A stretch of 64,000 nucleotides of DNA from Aequorivita aurantiaca (GTDB lineage Bacteria > Bacteroidota > Bacteroidia > Flavobacteriales > Flavobacteriaceae), in NCBI RefSeq assembly GCF_030410135.1, contig NZ_JAUGQQ010000002.1, forward strand, positions 434,001-498,000, in the 5' to 3' direction. Positions within the stretch are counted from its first letter, which is position 1. Each line of letters begins with the position of its first letter. Position numbers and translations under genes: made by a program. Positions 7,552 through 15,622 of this stretch are shown here, piece by piece. Under the pieces are notes generated by a model. The model searched no databases and was not told the DNA's origin. It saw nothing but the letters and a program-made list of their open reading frames with translations.

Positions 7552-9771
7552 TCACTCCACTCCCCCAATCAAAACCCCCAACATTTCAATAGCGGCATCA
7601 CTAATTCGGGTGCCTGGGCCATAAACCGCCACAGCGCCGGCATCAAAAAGATATTGGTAATCCTGCGCGGGTATTACACCGCCCACGATAACCATTATAT
7701 CTTCGCGACCATACTTTTTTAGGGCATCTATAACTTGTGGTACTAGGGTTTTGTGGCCTGCGGCAAGGGAGGAAACGCCGAGGATGTGTACATCGTTTTC
7801 CACCGCTTGTTTGGCGGCTTCGGCGGGAGTTTGGAAGAGGGGGCCAATGTCCACATCAAAACCTACGTCGGCATAGCCGGTGGCTACTACCTTGGCGCCG
7901 CGGTCGTGCCCGTCCTGCCCCATTTTGGCAATCATAATACGGGGGCGGCGGCCTTCCAGATCGGCAAACTGGTCCGCCATTTGGCGTGCCTTATCAAAAC
8001 TTGGGTCTTTTTTCATCTCTTTACTGTACACGCCGCTAAAGGAGCGTATTTGTGCTTTATATCTGCCGAATTCCTTTTCCATCGCGGAAGAAATTTCGCC
8101 AAGGGTTGCCCTGTGTCGGGCGGCTTCTACGGCTAAAGCTAACAAATTCTTATTCCCCTGAAAAGGGGAATCTGTTGAATTTACGTAGCTATGCGCACAT
8201 TTTGTAATATCTTCTAGCGCTTTCGCTACTTTTTCATTGTCGCGTTCTGCTTTTATTCGGTTTAATCTTTCAATTTGGGAGGTGCGTACTTTTTGGTTGT
8301 CCACATCCAGAATTTGCAGCGGATCTTCCTTCGCGAGGCGGTATTTGTTTACGCCCACAATAATATCCTGTCCGCTATCGATACGCGCCTGCTTGCGCGC
8401 GGAGGCTTCTTCAATGCGCAGTTTCGGAATACCTGCTTCAATGGCTTTGGTCATTCCGCCGAGTTCTTCCACTTCCTCGATTAGCGCCCAGGCCTTATTG
8501 GCGATTTCGTTTGTAAGGTTTTCCACATAATAACTGCCCGCCCAAGGATCTACCGTTCGAGTGATTTGGGTTTCGGTCTGTAGAAATATCTGTGTGTTCC
8601 GTGCAATACGTGCGGAGAAATCTGTTGGCAACGCAATGGCTTCATCCAAAGCATTCGTGTGCAAGGATTGTGTTCCCCCGAAAACTGCCGCAGCGGCTTC
8701 AATGGCGGTTCGCGCCACATTGTTAAACGGGTCCTGCTCGGTAAGGCTCCAACCGCTGGTTTGGCAATGGGTGCGCAACGCCAATGATTTTTCATCTTTT
8801 GGGTTGAATTGTTTTACAATTTTTGCCCACAGCATTCGGGCGGCACGCATTTTGGCGATTTCCATAAAATGGTTCATCCCGATTGCCCAGAAAAATGACA
8901 ATCGAGGCGCGAAAGTGTCAATATCCATTCCCGCTTTTATTCCGGTGCGAATGTATTCCAAACCGTCAGCCAAAGTGTAGGCCAGTTCAATATCGGCCGT
9001 GCCTCCCGCTTCCTGCATATGGTAACCGGAGATAGAAATGCTGTTAAATTTGGGCATATTTTTGGAAGTATATTCAAAAATATCACTCACAATTTTCATC
9101 GATTCCTTGGGCGGATAGATATAAGTATTCCGCACCATAAATTCCTTTAGGATATCATTTTGAATGGTTCCCGATAAATCTTTTAAGGCCACGCCCTGCT
9201 CTTCCGCTGCTACAATATAAAATGCCATAATGGGAAGCACGGCGCCATTCATCGTCATGGAAACGCTCATTTCATTCAACGGAATTTGATCGAAAAGAAT
9301 TTTCATATCCTCCACGCTGTCAATCGCTACACCGGCCTTCCCAACATCGCCCTCTACTCTTTCGTGATCACTGTCATATCCGCGATGGGTCGCTAAATCG
9401 AAAGCTACTGAAAGTCCTTTTTGCCCCGCGGCGAGATTTCTTCTGTAGAAAGCGTTACTGTCCTCTGCCGTGGAAAATCCTGCGTATTGGCGAATGGTCC
9501 ACGGCCGGCGGACGTACATTGTGGAATACGGGCCGCGAAGATGGGGCGCGATTCCTGCTACGAAATTTAAATGATGAAGGTGCTCGATATCCTCCGAAGT
9601 ATATAGCTTTTTAATTTCGATTTCTTCGGCAGTTTGGAAAGTTGACGGTTGATTGCTGATAGCTGATGACTGCCCCTCGACTACGCTCGGTGTAACATTT
9701 TGGTCTTCCGTCTTCGGTCTTCCTTCTTCCAACCTTTTTAAACTAATATGTTGCAAATCTTTTCTACTCAT
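7552..9771 (-). CDS. mcmA: Methylmalonyl-CoA mutase, large (B12-binding) subunit
   Basis: The large subunit carries the TIM barrel and the adenosylcobalamin domain that interconvert methylmalonyl-CoA and succinyl-CoA. The substrate-binding region ([20 protein letters not shown]) and the C-terminal cobalamin motif [10 protein letters not shown] (D-x-H-x-x-G), followed by SSLAAGH and VGGVIP, are intact. I prefer the Met at 9771 (MSRKDLQHI), giving 739 residues and an 8-base overlap with mcmB; a longer frame starts at 9792. Residues of about 25-50 are encoded by a heptad array, a REP core (PSVVEG) and a second heptad array. A further short insertion near DSPFQG is encoded by a TTCCCCTTTTCAGGGGAA palindrome. 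Both sit where extra residues should be tolerated, so the enzyme is probably active. Confidence 0.95.
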   Translation of the reverse strand: MSRKDLQHISLKRLEEGRPKTEDQNVTPSVVEGQSSAISNQPSTFQTAEEIEIKKLYTSEDIEHLHHLNFVAGIAPHLRGPYSTMYVRRPWTIRQYAGFSTAEDSNAFYRRNLAAGQKGLSVAFDLATHRGYDSDHERVEGDVGKAGVAIDSVEDMKILFDQIPLNEMSVSMTMNGAVLPIMAFYIVAAEEQGVALKDLSGTIQNDILKEFMVRNTYIYPPKESMKIVSDIFEYTSKNMPKFNSISISGYHMQEAGGTADIELAYTLADGLEYIRTGIKAGMDIDTFAPRLSFFWAIGMNHFMEIAKMRAARMLWAKIVKQFNPKDEKSLALRTHCQTSGWSLTEQDPFNNVARTAIEAAAAVFGGTQSLHTNALDEAIALPTDFSARIARNTQIFLQTETQITRTVDPWAGSYYVENLTNEIANKAWALIEEVEELGGMTKAIEAGIPKLRIEEASARKQARIDSGQDIIVGVNKYRLAKEDPLQILDVDNQKVRTSQIERLNRIKAERDNEKVAKALEDITKCAHSYVNSTDSPFQGNKNLLALAVEAARHRATLGEISSAMEKEFGRYKAQIRSFSGVYSKEMKKDPSFDKARQMADQFADLEGRRPRIMIAKMGQDGHDRGAKVVATGYADVGFDVDIGPLFQTPAEAAKQAVENDVHILGVSSLAAGHKTLVPQVIDALKKYGREDIMVIVGGVIPAQDYQYLFDAGAVAVYGPGTRISDAAIEMLGVLIGGVE
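8154..8171 (-). repeat. Palindrome within mcmA coding sequence
   Basis: TTCCCC-TGAAAA-GGGGAA, a perfect 6-bp inverted repeat, encodes the residues DSPFQGN in a segment just before the conserved [19 protein letters not shown]. It resembles the CCCC/GGGG hairpins found between genes elsewhere in the window. Confidence 0.45.
9631..9730 (-). repeat. Heptad arrays flanking a REP core, in frame inside mcmA
   Basis: Reading the minus strand, four GGAAGAC-type heptads and one more heptad (9730-9696) are followed by a REP-type core CACCGAGCGTAGTCGAGGGG (9692-9673) and then six heptads, CAGTCAT, CAGCTAT, CAGCAAT, CAACCGT, CAACTTT and CCAAACT (9672-9631). The whole insert stays in the mcmA frame. Confidence 0.65.
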
Positions 9772-11182
9772 TGCCCAGTCTATCTTGTTCAACTATTTCT
9801 GCCAAGCGCTTTTCAATAATTGGCGCGATTAGGGTTTTTATCGGATTTTGTTTTACGAATGGAAAAAGCTCCAAATCGTCTTTCATCCGGTCGTTTTTGT
9901 TGGGGTGGTAATTGGTGCCCAACAATTTCAACTGTCCGCTGTCAAAAAGCTGCTGCTCCTTTTCGGCGCTTTCCTTTATTTTCTTTTGAATGGTGCCTTC
10001 TTTTAATTGCTGAAGAAAGCCGCCGCCTTTTTCTATTTCCTTGAAAATTTCGAGCGCTTTTTCCGCAAGTTCATTGGTCAAACCTTCGATATAATATGTA
10101 CCATCCGCGGGATTGCTTACCGTGTCAAAATAGCTTTCGTGTTTTAAGATAAGTAATTGGTTGCGGGCGATGCGCTCGCCGAATTCGTTGCTTTTATGGT
10201 ACAATGCATCATATGGAAGATTGCAAACGATATCTGCCCCGCCTAAAATGGCACTCATGCATTCGGTAGTGCTGCGGAGCATGTTTACGTTGTAATCGTA
10301 GAGAGTTTTGTTTCTTTTTGACGGCATTGCCAGAATGTGGCAGGTTTCGTTTGCGCCGTATTCCTTTGCCAATGTTGCGTAGAGTTTTCGGAGGGCGCGG
10401 ATTTTTGCTATTTCGAAGAAGTAGTTTGGGCCGGTGGATAGCGTAAAAGTTAACGATGAGCCCTCTACCGCGCTCGAGGAGAACAAGGATTGCTCCTTTT
10501 GCCGAAGCCTTTCAACAAGCTCAGGATGATAGAGGTGGTTTAAATATTCATTCGCATGAGCCAGAGCATATGCTAATTGCTGGACAATGTTGGCGCCTGC
10601 GTTTTGGTATATTGCGGCATCAACGGAAAGGATATTTTCGGGTTTTTGTTGCAGGATAGCATCGAGAATTTCGTGGTCCTGCTTTAAATTTTGAAACCAG
10701 TTGCCCGTCCGGGCTAGGTTTCCTATTATATCAATATTATAAAAAACAGTAGCTTGTTTTTCGGAAAAGAATTTAATTAGTTTTTTATAAAATCGTTCCG
10801 AAAGAAAGTTTAGTTGGAAATAAATTGTAGCACTTTCAAGGGGAAAATCTGTAAATACTTCTTTTACGTCAAATTCTTCGTCTGCCGAAAAAACTATTGC
10901 CTCCGCCCCTCTTTTTAATGCATCTATGGCAATATGATTGGCTATTTTTTCGTCATCAATAAAAATGGATTGGGCAATTTTCCAGGATTGTGGCTGGCCA
11001 GGAATGGGTTGACAATCTTCCTTAAAATCATCTTGGTGATAAAACGGTTTAACGTTTATGCCCTCGGGACTTTGCCACACCAAGGTTTCGTTGTAGTCGG
11101 CGCCCTTTAGGTCGTACTGTATTTGTTGCCGCCACTGCTTTGCGGAAACTTCATCAAAATCCTCAAATAGAAATTTACTCAT
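9764..11182 (-). CDS. mcmB: Methylmalonyl-CoA mutase, small subunit
   Basis: The non-catalytic partner of the McmA subunit. At 472 residues it has the mutase-like barrel only and no cobalamin domain, as is usual for a shortened small subunit. Visible family motifs are [21 protein letters not shown] and [17 protein letters not shown]. Between the conserved [13 protein letters not shown] and [15 protein letters not shown] lies a segment [20 protein letters not shown] followed by VEGSS, whose DNA resembles a pair of REP elements. It overlaps mcmA by 8 bases and divIC by 4, so the operon is translationally coupled. Confidence 0.93.
   Translation of the reverse strand: MSKFLFEDFDEVSAKQWRQQIQYDLKGADYNETLVWQSPEGINVKPFYHQDDFKEDCQPIPGQPQSWKIAQSIFIDDEKIANHIAIDALKRGAEAIVFSADEEFDVKEVFTDFPLESATIYFQLNFLSERFYKKLIKFFSEKQATVFYNIDIIGNLARTGNWFQNLKQDHEILDAILQQKPENILSVDAAIYQNAGANIVQQLAYALAHANEYLNHLYHPELVERLRQKEQSLFSSSAVEGSSLTFTLSTGPNYFFEIAKIRALRKLYATLAKEYGANETCHILAMPSKRNKTLYDYNVNMLRSTTECMSAILGGADIVCNLPYDALYHKSNEFGERIARNQLLILKHESYFDTVSNPADGTYYIEGLTNELAEKALEIFKEIEKGGGFLQQLKEGTIQKKIKESAEKEQQLFDSGQLKLLGTNYHPNKNDRMKDDLELFPFVKQNPIKTLIAPIIEKRLAEIVEQDRLGNE
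10448..10540 (-). repeat. REP-like pair captured in mcmB
   Basis: On the minus strand, CATCCTGAGCTTGTTGAAAGG (positions about 10533-10513) encodes HPELVER, and TCGAGCGCGGTAGAGGG (about 10476-10460) encodes SSAVEG. PELVEG- and SAVEG/SVVEG-encoding palindromes are typical extragenic REP sequences. Here two of them lie head to tail about 35 bases apart inside the gene. Confidence 0.55.
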
Positions 11183-11511
11183 CGCTTTTCTTCCTTTTTG
11201 ATGCTGTCCTCGTGTTCAATAATGTATATATCCTCATTTTCCTTTTTGAGATAATACTTTTCGCGTGCAAATTTTTCCATTTGGTTGCTATCCTCCATTT
11301 TTTGAATGAAGCTTTTATCCTGCTCTATTTCCTTTTTATAGAATTCGGCATTGTCTTCCAAGGCATCTATTTCACTTTCGAGTTCCGAATGGATTAGCAC
11401 GGAATTGGTGTCAAAAAAAACCATCCAGGTTAGGAAAAGCAGCAGAATAAGCACGTATTTATTGCTTAAAAACCGTACCCATTTTTTATTTCTGAATTTT
11501 GCAAAACTCAT
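11179..11511 (-). CDS. Septum formation initiator DivIC/FtsB-like protein
   Basis: A 110-residue bitopic protein. A short basic N-terminus (FRNKKWVRFLSNK) is followed by one transmembrane helix (about residues 19-36) and a periplasmic coiled coil (LESEIDALEDNAEFYKKEIE), ending in the family-typical FAREKYYLKKENED. DivIC/FtsB proteins act with FtsL and FtsQ in the divisome. It overlaps udk and mcmB by 4 bases each. Co-transcription with uridine kinase and mutase looks like gene packing, not shared function. Confidence 0.88.
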   Translation of the reverse strand: MSFAKFRNKKWVRFLSNKYVLILLLFLTWMVFFDTNSVLIHSELESEIDALEDNAEFYKKEIEQDKSFIQKMEDSNQMEKFAREKYYLKKENEDIYIIEHEDSIKKEEKR

Positions 11512-12128
11512 AATTCCGAATAGCTTAATTTTTGATGGATAATACTGCGGATCACATCTACCGCTACAGTATTATACCGATTGGTAGGTATAATTATGTC
11601 TGCAAATTCCTTGGTTGGTTCAATAAACTGTTGGTGCATGGGCTTGAGTGTGGTTTGATAGCGGCTCAAAACTTCCTCCAAATCGCGGCCGCGGGTGGCA
11701 ATGTCGCGTTTCAGTCTGCGTATCAATCGCTCATCACTATCGGCGTGCACGAAGATTTTTATGTCGAACATTTCGCGAATATCCGGATGCGCAAGAATAA
11801 GGATTCCTTCAACGATAATCACTTTTTTAGGGTGCGTGGTTACGGTTTCACCAGTTCTGTTGTGCTCCACAAATGAATACACGGGTTGTTCAAAGGAATT
11901 TCCATTCCGAAGTTCTTTTAAATGACTTACCAGCAATGGGAAATCAATGGAATTTGGATGGTCGAAATTTATTTTCACTCGCTCCTCGTACGTTAAATTA
12001 CTGGTGTCGTGATAATACGAATCCTGTGAAATAATGCACACTTCCTCGGGCGGAAGTTCCGCCACAATTTGGTCCACTACCGTTGTTTTTCCGCTGCCAG
12101 TGCCGCCGGCGATGCCAATTATGAGCAT
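11508..12128 (-). CDS. udk: Uridine kinase
   Basis: Phosphorylates uridine and cytidine with ATP or GTP in pyrimidine salvage. The P-loop GIAGGTGSGKTTV starts at residue 4, and family motifs ISQDSYYHD, NFDHPNSIDFPLL and FVHADSDERLIRRLKRD follow. The start is set at 12128 (MLIIGIAGG), giving 206 residues. A longer frame to 12188 begins upstream of the TACATTTG promoter element and within repeat DNA, so its extra 20 residues (rich in CNPFPYICSK) are not credible. First gene of the udk-divIC-mcmB-mcmA operon. Confidence 0.96.
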   Translation of the reverse strand: MLIIGIAGGTGSGKTTVVDQIVAELPPEEVCIISQDSYYHDTSNLTYEERVKINFDHPNSIDFPLLVSHLKELRNGNSFEQPVYSFVEHNRTGETVTTHPKKVIIVEGILILAHPDIREMFDIKIFVHADSDERLIRRLKRDIATRGRDLEEVLSRYQTTLKPMHQQFIEPTKEFADIIIPTNRYNTVAVDVIRSIIHQKLSYSEL

Positions 12129-12144
12129 AGTTATTGGTTTGCTA

Positions 12145-12152
12145 CAAATGTA
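12145..12152 (-). promoter_or_regulatory. -7 promoter element of the udk operon
   Basis: TACATTTG on the minus strand is an exact TAnnTTTG match 16 bases before the udk ATG. A heptad array lies immediately upstream in the -33 region. Confidence 0.65.
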
Positions 12153-12154
12153 GG

Positions 12155-12189
12155 GAAAAGGGTTGCAGGTTTCAAGTTTCAAATTCAAA
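12155..12189 (-). repeat. Degenerate heptad array at the udk promoter
   Basis: On the minus strand the units are TTTGAAT, TTGAAAC, TTGAAAC, CTGCAAC and CCTTTTC, keeping a 7-base period up to the TACATTTG element. Confidence 0.5.
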
Positions 12190-12198
12190 GATTAAAAC

Positions 12199-12225
12199 AT
12201 CCCCCTTGCCCCCTTCGAAAGGGAA
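12199..12225. repeat. CCCCC/GGG hairpin repeat copy
   Basis: ATCCCCCTTGCCCCCTTCGA followed by AAGGGAA is a diverged copy of the GCCCCCTARCCCCCRAAGGGGGAA repeat seen at 12915, 20505 and 21934. Confidence 0.45.
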
Positions 12226-12243
12226 TTATTCAGGTTTAAGTAT

Positions 12244-12285
12244 AATAATCGTAAATCGGCAATCTTAAATCGTAAATCATTTATA
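12244..12285 (+). repeat. Degenerate heptad array at the wbqC promoter
   Basis: Units AATAATC, GTAAATC, GGCAATC, TTAAATC, GTAAATC and ATTTATA keep a 7-base period up to the wbqC -7 element at 12284-12291. Confidence 0.6.
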
Positions 12286-12291
12286 ATTTTG
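12284..12291 (+). promoter_or_regulatory. -7 promoter element of wbqC
   Basis: TAATTTTG fits TAnnTTTG and lies 17 bases before the wbqC ATG. No TTG is present at -33; the heptad array fills that region. Confidence 0.5.
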
Positions 12292-12308
12292 AAGTCTTTA
12301 ATTTTTGA

Positions 12309-12923
12309 ATGAAAGCTATACTATTACATCCTTCCTATTTTCCTTCCATAGAGCAAATGGCCGCGGTGGTGCAGGCAGAAAAAGTTGTTTTCGAAATTCA
12401 GGATAATTACCAAAAACAAACCTACCGCAACCGCACCTTTATTGCCCACAGCAATGGAAAACTGCTTTTAAATATTCCCATAAAACACAATAAGACAGGA
12501 AAGCGGCAAAAAACGAAAGAGGTGATTGTTGAAAATGATTTTCCATGGCAGGAACAACATTGGCGCAGTTTGCAAAGTGCTTATAGAACCTCACCATTTT
12601 TTGAATATTACGAAGACGATTTGGAACCATTGTTTACGGAACCCGTAAAAGGTTTATTGGAACACAATCTGAAAATATTTGATTTGCTGTGCGAACTGAT
12701 TGGGATTGAAGGGGAAATTTCAAAAACTACTTCTTTCGAAGCAAATCCGGAGGTTACCGATTTGCGGTATTTGGTTGATGCGAAACGAAAATCAACTTTT
12801 GAGCCGGAAGCTTATACGCAGGTTCACGAAGCCAACCATGCGTTTTTACCGAATCTTTCAGTGTTGGATTTGCTTTTTAATGAGGGACCGAACACTTTGA
12901 ATTATTTGGAAAAAGCCCCCTAG
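12309..12923 (+). CDS. WbqC family protein
   Basis: A 204-residue protein of the WbqC family, found in polysaccharide and glycan loci and sometimes next to aminotransferases; its chemistry is not established. Family features are LLHPSYFPSIEQMAAVVQ at the N-terminus, QKQTYRNRTFI and IKHNKTGKRQ, then WRSLQSAYRTSPFFEYY. The last residues (EKAP, then TAG) are encoded by a GCCCCCTAG palindromic repeat, so the repeat supplies the stop codon. Flanked by divergent udk and convergent EEP gene; no glycan genes are nearby. Confidence 0.85.
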   Translation: MKAILLHPSYFPSIEQMAAVVQAEKVVFEIQDNYQKQTYRNRTFIAHSNGKLLLNIPIKHNKTGKRQKTKEVIVENDFPWQEQHWRSLQSAYRTSPFFEYYEDDLEPLFTEPVKGLLEHNLKIFDLLCELIGIEGEISKTTSFEANPEVTDLRYLVDAKRKSTFEPEAYTQVHEANHAFLPNLSVLDLLFNEGPNTLNYLEKAP

Positions 12924-12980
12924 CCCCCGAAGGGGGAAAACACGATACCATTTCAGTTCCCCCTTCGGGGGTTAGCGGCC
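12915..12980. repeat. Inverted pair of GCCCCCTA hairpin repeats
   Basis: GCCCCCTAGCCCCCGAAGGG followed by GGAA (12915-12938) and its inverted partner (12957-12980: TTCCCCCTTCGGGGGTTAGC then GGCC) lie between the convergent wbqC and EEP genes. Each half is itself a hairpin (CCCCC-GAA-GGGGG type), and the pair could form a long stem that terminates both genes. Confidence 0.7.
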
Positions 12981-12981
12981 C

Positions 12982-14004
12982 CTACCAGCCCACAGTAGCG
13001 CGGACGGCGTAATGGTCTGAAAAGGTTTTCTTCATTGTGTCAAATGAAAGTACGTCTAGTCCTTCCGATGCAAAAATATAATCTATCCGCATAGGGTATT
13101 TATCAAATTTAAAAGTAGTGCCCAAACCGTTGCCGCGCTCGCGGAAAGCATCTTTCATTCCGTCCTTCAACCTTCTGTAGCTGTATGAAAATGGCGTATT
13201 GTTGAAATCGCCGCAGATAATCACGCGATATTTAATTTTATGTTTGTGTGCCAAAATTGCCTCCACTTGGCGCTGTTGCTTTTCAAAAGCGGTGGAGATC
13301 CGTTTCCTGAGTTTATCGTTATCGCTTTCCTGCAGATAGCTTACCCGCGGCAAAATTCCCAACGACTGCAAATGGACGCTGTAAACGCGCAGGGTATCCT
13401 TTCCCTTTAAAACATCGGCATACAGTGTGTTGTTGTAAGTATCCTCAAAATCGAAACCGCCTTTATTGATTATTGGATATTTTGAAAAAATGGCGTGTCC
13501 CAATTTTGCTTTTTCCGATTTGAAATGAATGTATTGATAAGGATAAGTTGAAAAATCGATATTGTTAGGTTTATAATATTCCTGAACGCAAACTACATCG
13601 GGATTTTCTTCAACCAATATTTCCGCGATTGTTTGGGCCGCATCGGTTTTGGGATTTTCTTCGTAAGCATTGAAAAGACGGACATTATAGGAAAGGACGC
13701 TCAAGGTATTTTTATAGGGTGATGCATCTGCTTCGGAAGACATTTCATAAAAAACGTTGAAATAGAAATAGGAAATAAAAAGTACCGTGAACGAAATAAA
13801 GAACCTGCGGCGCAACTGTACCGCCCAGTAAATGGCGAAAATGATGTTAACGATTATCAGTAACGAAACCACTAAACTCAACAACGAGAGGGTTGGGAAG
13901 GTTTTTGGCGGCAAATAAGGCAGGATGAAAGAAAGCAATAAAAGGAAGGCTGCAACTAAATTGCACCAATAAATAAAATTATTGAATACTCGCCTTTTTC
14001 GCAT
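12982..14004 (-). CDS. Membrane-anchored endonuclease/exonuclease/phosphatase-fold protein
   Basis: A 340-residue protein with three hydrophobic segments (about residues 10-95) and a C-terminal EEP hydrolase domain. Visible motifs are LSVLSYNVRLFNAYE, NPDVVCVQEYY (metal-binding Glu), YSVHLQSL, VIICGDFNNTPFSY (catalytic Asp/Asn) and, near the end, IDYIFASEGL and FSDHYAVRATVGW (catalytic His). Such proteins hydrolyse phosphodiesters in nucleic acids or lipids; the substrate is unknown. It overlaps the preceding rhomboid gene by one base and ends the mutL-rhomboid operon. Confidence 0.9.
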   Translation of the reverse strand: MRKRRVFNNFIYWCNLVAAFLLLLSFILPYLPPKTFPTLSLLSLVVSLLIIVNIIFAIYWAVQLRRRFFISFTVLFISYFYFNVFYEMSSEADASPYKNTLSVLSYNVRLFNAYEENPKTDAAQTIAEILVEENPDVVCVQEYYKPNNIDFSTYPYQYIHFKSEKAKLGHAIFSKYPIINKGGFDFEDTYNNTLYADVLKGKDTLRVYSVHLQSLGILPRVSYLQESDNDKLRKRISTAFEKQQRQVEAILAHKHKIKYRVIICGDFNNTPFSYSYRRLKDGMKDAFRERGNGLGTTFKFDKYPMRIDYIFASEGLDVLSFDTMKKTFSDHYAVRATVGW

Positions 14005-14882
14005 TAGTCGTCTTTGCCGGCCTTAAACAGAAAATCCTTTTCTTCTTTGGTAAGGCTTTCGTAGCCGCTCTTTCCTATTTTGTCCAAAATACCGTCCACT
14101 TTTTTTTGGTGGTCAGATTTTGCTTCCTTGGGTTTAGAACGTTGGGCCGTGGGTTGTGTTGTGCGATGTACTTTTTTGAATGGCTTTTTTTTGCTGGGCT
14201 TAAAAAGATTGGCAACCCAATCCATAAAATTTTCAAACCATTTGCCAATGTCGTTTCCCTTTGCGAGTTGGGTGGCGTAAATAAAACCGAAAACAGCCCC
14301 GCCCACATGCGCCATCAAGCCGCCTGCATTTCCGGAGGAGGGAATTCTAACCAAATCCAAAAGAAAAAGAAACAGGGCAATGTGCCAAAGTTTTATGGTG
14401 AAAGTGAAAATACGGACTTCGGTATTTGGGGTGTACGTCGCGATAAAAACCATCAACGCCGTTACTGCACCGGAAGCACCGATTAAATAGCCCCGACTTT
14501 CAGCGAAAACAGGAAAAAAACTATAGGAAAGTACAAAGAGCAATCCGCCAAAAAGAGCTCCGAGTAAATAAACGGTGAGCAATCGTTTTTCGGTAAAAAG
14601 GTTCAATACAAACTGCCCAAACCAATAAAGCCAAAGCATATTGAACAAAATATGAAAGAAGCCAAAATGTAGAAAACTATACGTAATCAGCGACCACGGA
14701 TGGATTAAAATTGTGTAAAAATCATCTGTCAGCACAAACCATCGCGTTAAATAAACATTGCTAACGCTGAAGAAAAACGAGCCTAAGCTCACCAATAAAA
14801 ACAACACAGCGTTAATGACGATGAGCTTCACCATTACGTTTGCCGTTTTGTATTGATATGTAAGATTATTGGCTGCCATCAA
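14004..14882 (-). CDS. Rhomboid family intramembrane serine protease (distal copy)
   Basis: A 292-residue polytopic protease that cleaves substrates within the membrane. The catalytic serine lies in LIGASGAVTALMVF and the partner histidine in AGGLMAHVGGAVFGF. WYWFGQFVLNLF-like and HILFNMLW sequences mark the usual rhomboid helix pair. The C-terminal 80 residues are cytoplasmic, Lys-rich and end in a helical segment (VDGILDKIGKSGYESLTKEE), as in many flavobacterial rhomboids. It overlaps the neighbouring rhomboid by 4 bases and the EEP gene by 1. Confidence 0.93.
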   Translation of the reverse strand: MMAANNLTYQYKTANVMVKLIVINAVLFLLVSLGSFFFSVSNVYLTRWFVLTDDFYTILIHPWSLITYSFLHFGFFHILFNMLWLYWFGQFVLNLFTEKRLLTVYLLGALFGGLLFVLSYSFFPVFAESRGYLIGASGAVTALMVFIATYTPNTEVRIFTFTIKLWHIALFLFLLDLVRIPSSGNAGGLMAHVGGAVFGFIYATQLAKGNDIGKWFENFMDWVANLFKPSKKKPFKKVHRTTQPTAQRSKPKEAKSDHQKKVDGILDKIGKSGYESLTKEEKDFLFKAGKDD

Positions 14883-15622
14883 TTCCAGCGATGATTGTCA
14901 AAACTGTTCTTTTTCCAGTACCACGCCATAATAAAACCAAAGAGGGCGCCGCCAATGTGGGCGAAATGGGCTATGCCCGTGGCCGTTCCGGTAATTCCAA
15001 AAATTAAATCCAACAAAATAATGCCGGGGATAAAATATTTCGCCTTTATAGGAATTGGCAGAAAAATTAGCATCAATTCAATATTCGGGAACATTATTCC
15101 GAAGGCAACCAAAATACCGTAAACCGCGCCCGAAGCGCCAAGAGCAACCCCATTATAGGATTGGGCCATGTTTTGGATTCGTTCCATTGAAACACTTTCC
15201 AACACTGCCGTACTGCCGCCATTGCCCCCCGAAAGATAGCTCATAACCTCGCTCGGGCTCCAGCCACCCGCAATCAATGAGTCCATCACGCTGTGGATTT
15301 GCCAATAGTTGACCAAAGTATGGATTATAGCTGCACCCAAACCGGCGGAAAAGTAGAAGAACAGAAATTTCTTTTGTCCCCACCGCATTTCCAATGGCGA
15401 GCCAAAGGCCCACAGCGCATACATATTAAACAGAATATGGAATATGGACGAAGGATCGTGCATAAACATATGCGTGACCGGCTGCCAATATTGAAAATTA
15501 GGATTCTCAAAATAATAAAGCGCAAACAATTTTATCGAAAGATCCCCGATAACGAAGGATCCGATATAAAAGATCACATTCAGTATTAATAGAAATTTTA
15601 CAGTGTCGGTTATTCTTCCCAT
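14879..15622 (-). CDS. Rhomboid family intramembrane serine protease (proximal copy)
   Basis: A 247-residue rhomboid with catalytic serine in VALGASGAVYGILVAFG and histidine in GIAHFAHIGGALFGF; HILFNMYALWAFG is the conserved helix 2 motif. It has a Gly/Ser-rich loop insertion (YLSGGNGGSTAVLE) between helices that its neighbour lacks. It starts directly after the mutL stop and overlaps the second rhomboid by 4 bases. The tandem arrangement suggests an old duplication, with the two now strongly diverged. Confidence 0.93.
   Translation of the reverse strand: MGRITDTVKFLLILNVIFYIGSFVIGDLSIKLFALYYFENPNFQYWQPVTHMFMHDPSSIFHILFNMYALWAFGSPLEMRWGQKKFLFFYFSAGLGAAIIHTLVNYWQIHSVMDSLIAGGWSPSEVMSYLSGGNGGSTAVLESVSMERIQNMAQSYNGVALGASGAVYGILVAFGIMFPNIELMLIFLPIPIKAKYFIPGIILLDLIFGITGTATGIAHFAHIGGALFGFIMAWYWKKNSFDNHRWN

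Noticed and set aside
8561-8980. 139-codon plus-strand frame antisense to mcmA
   Set aside because: It lies wholly within conserved mcmA sequence with no independent support.
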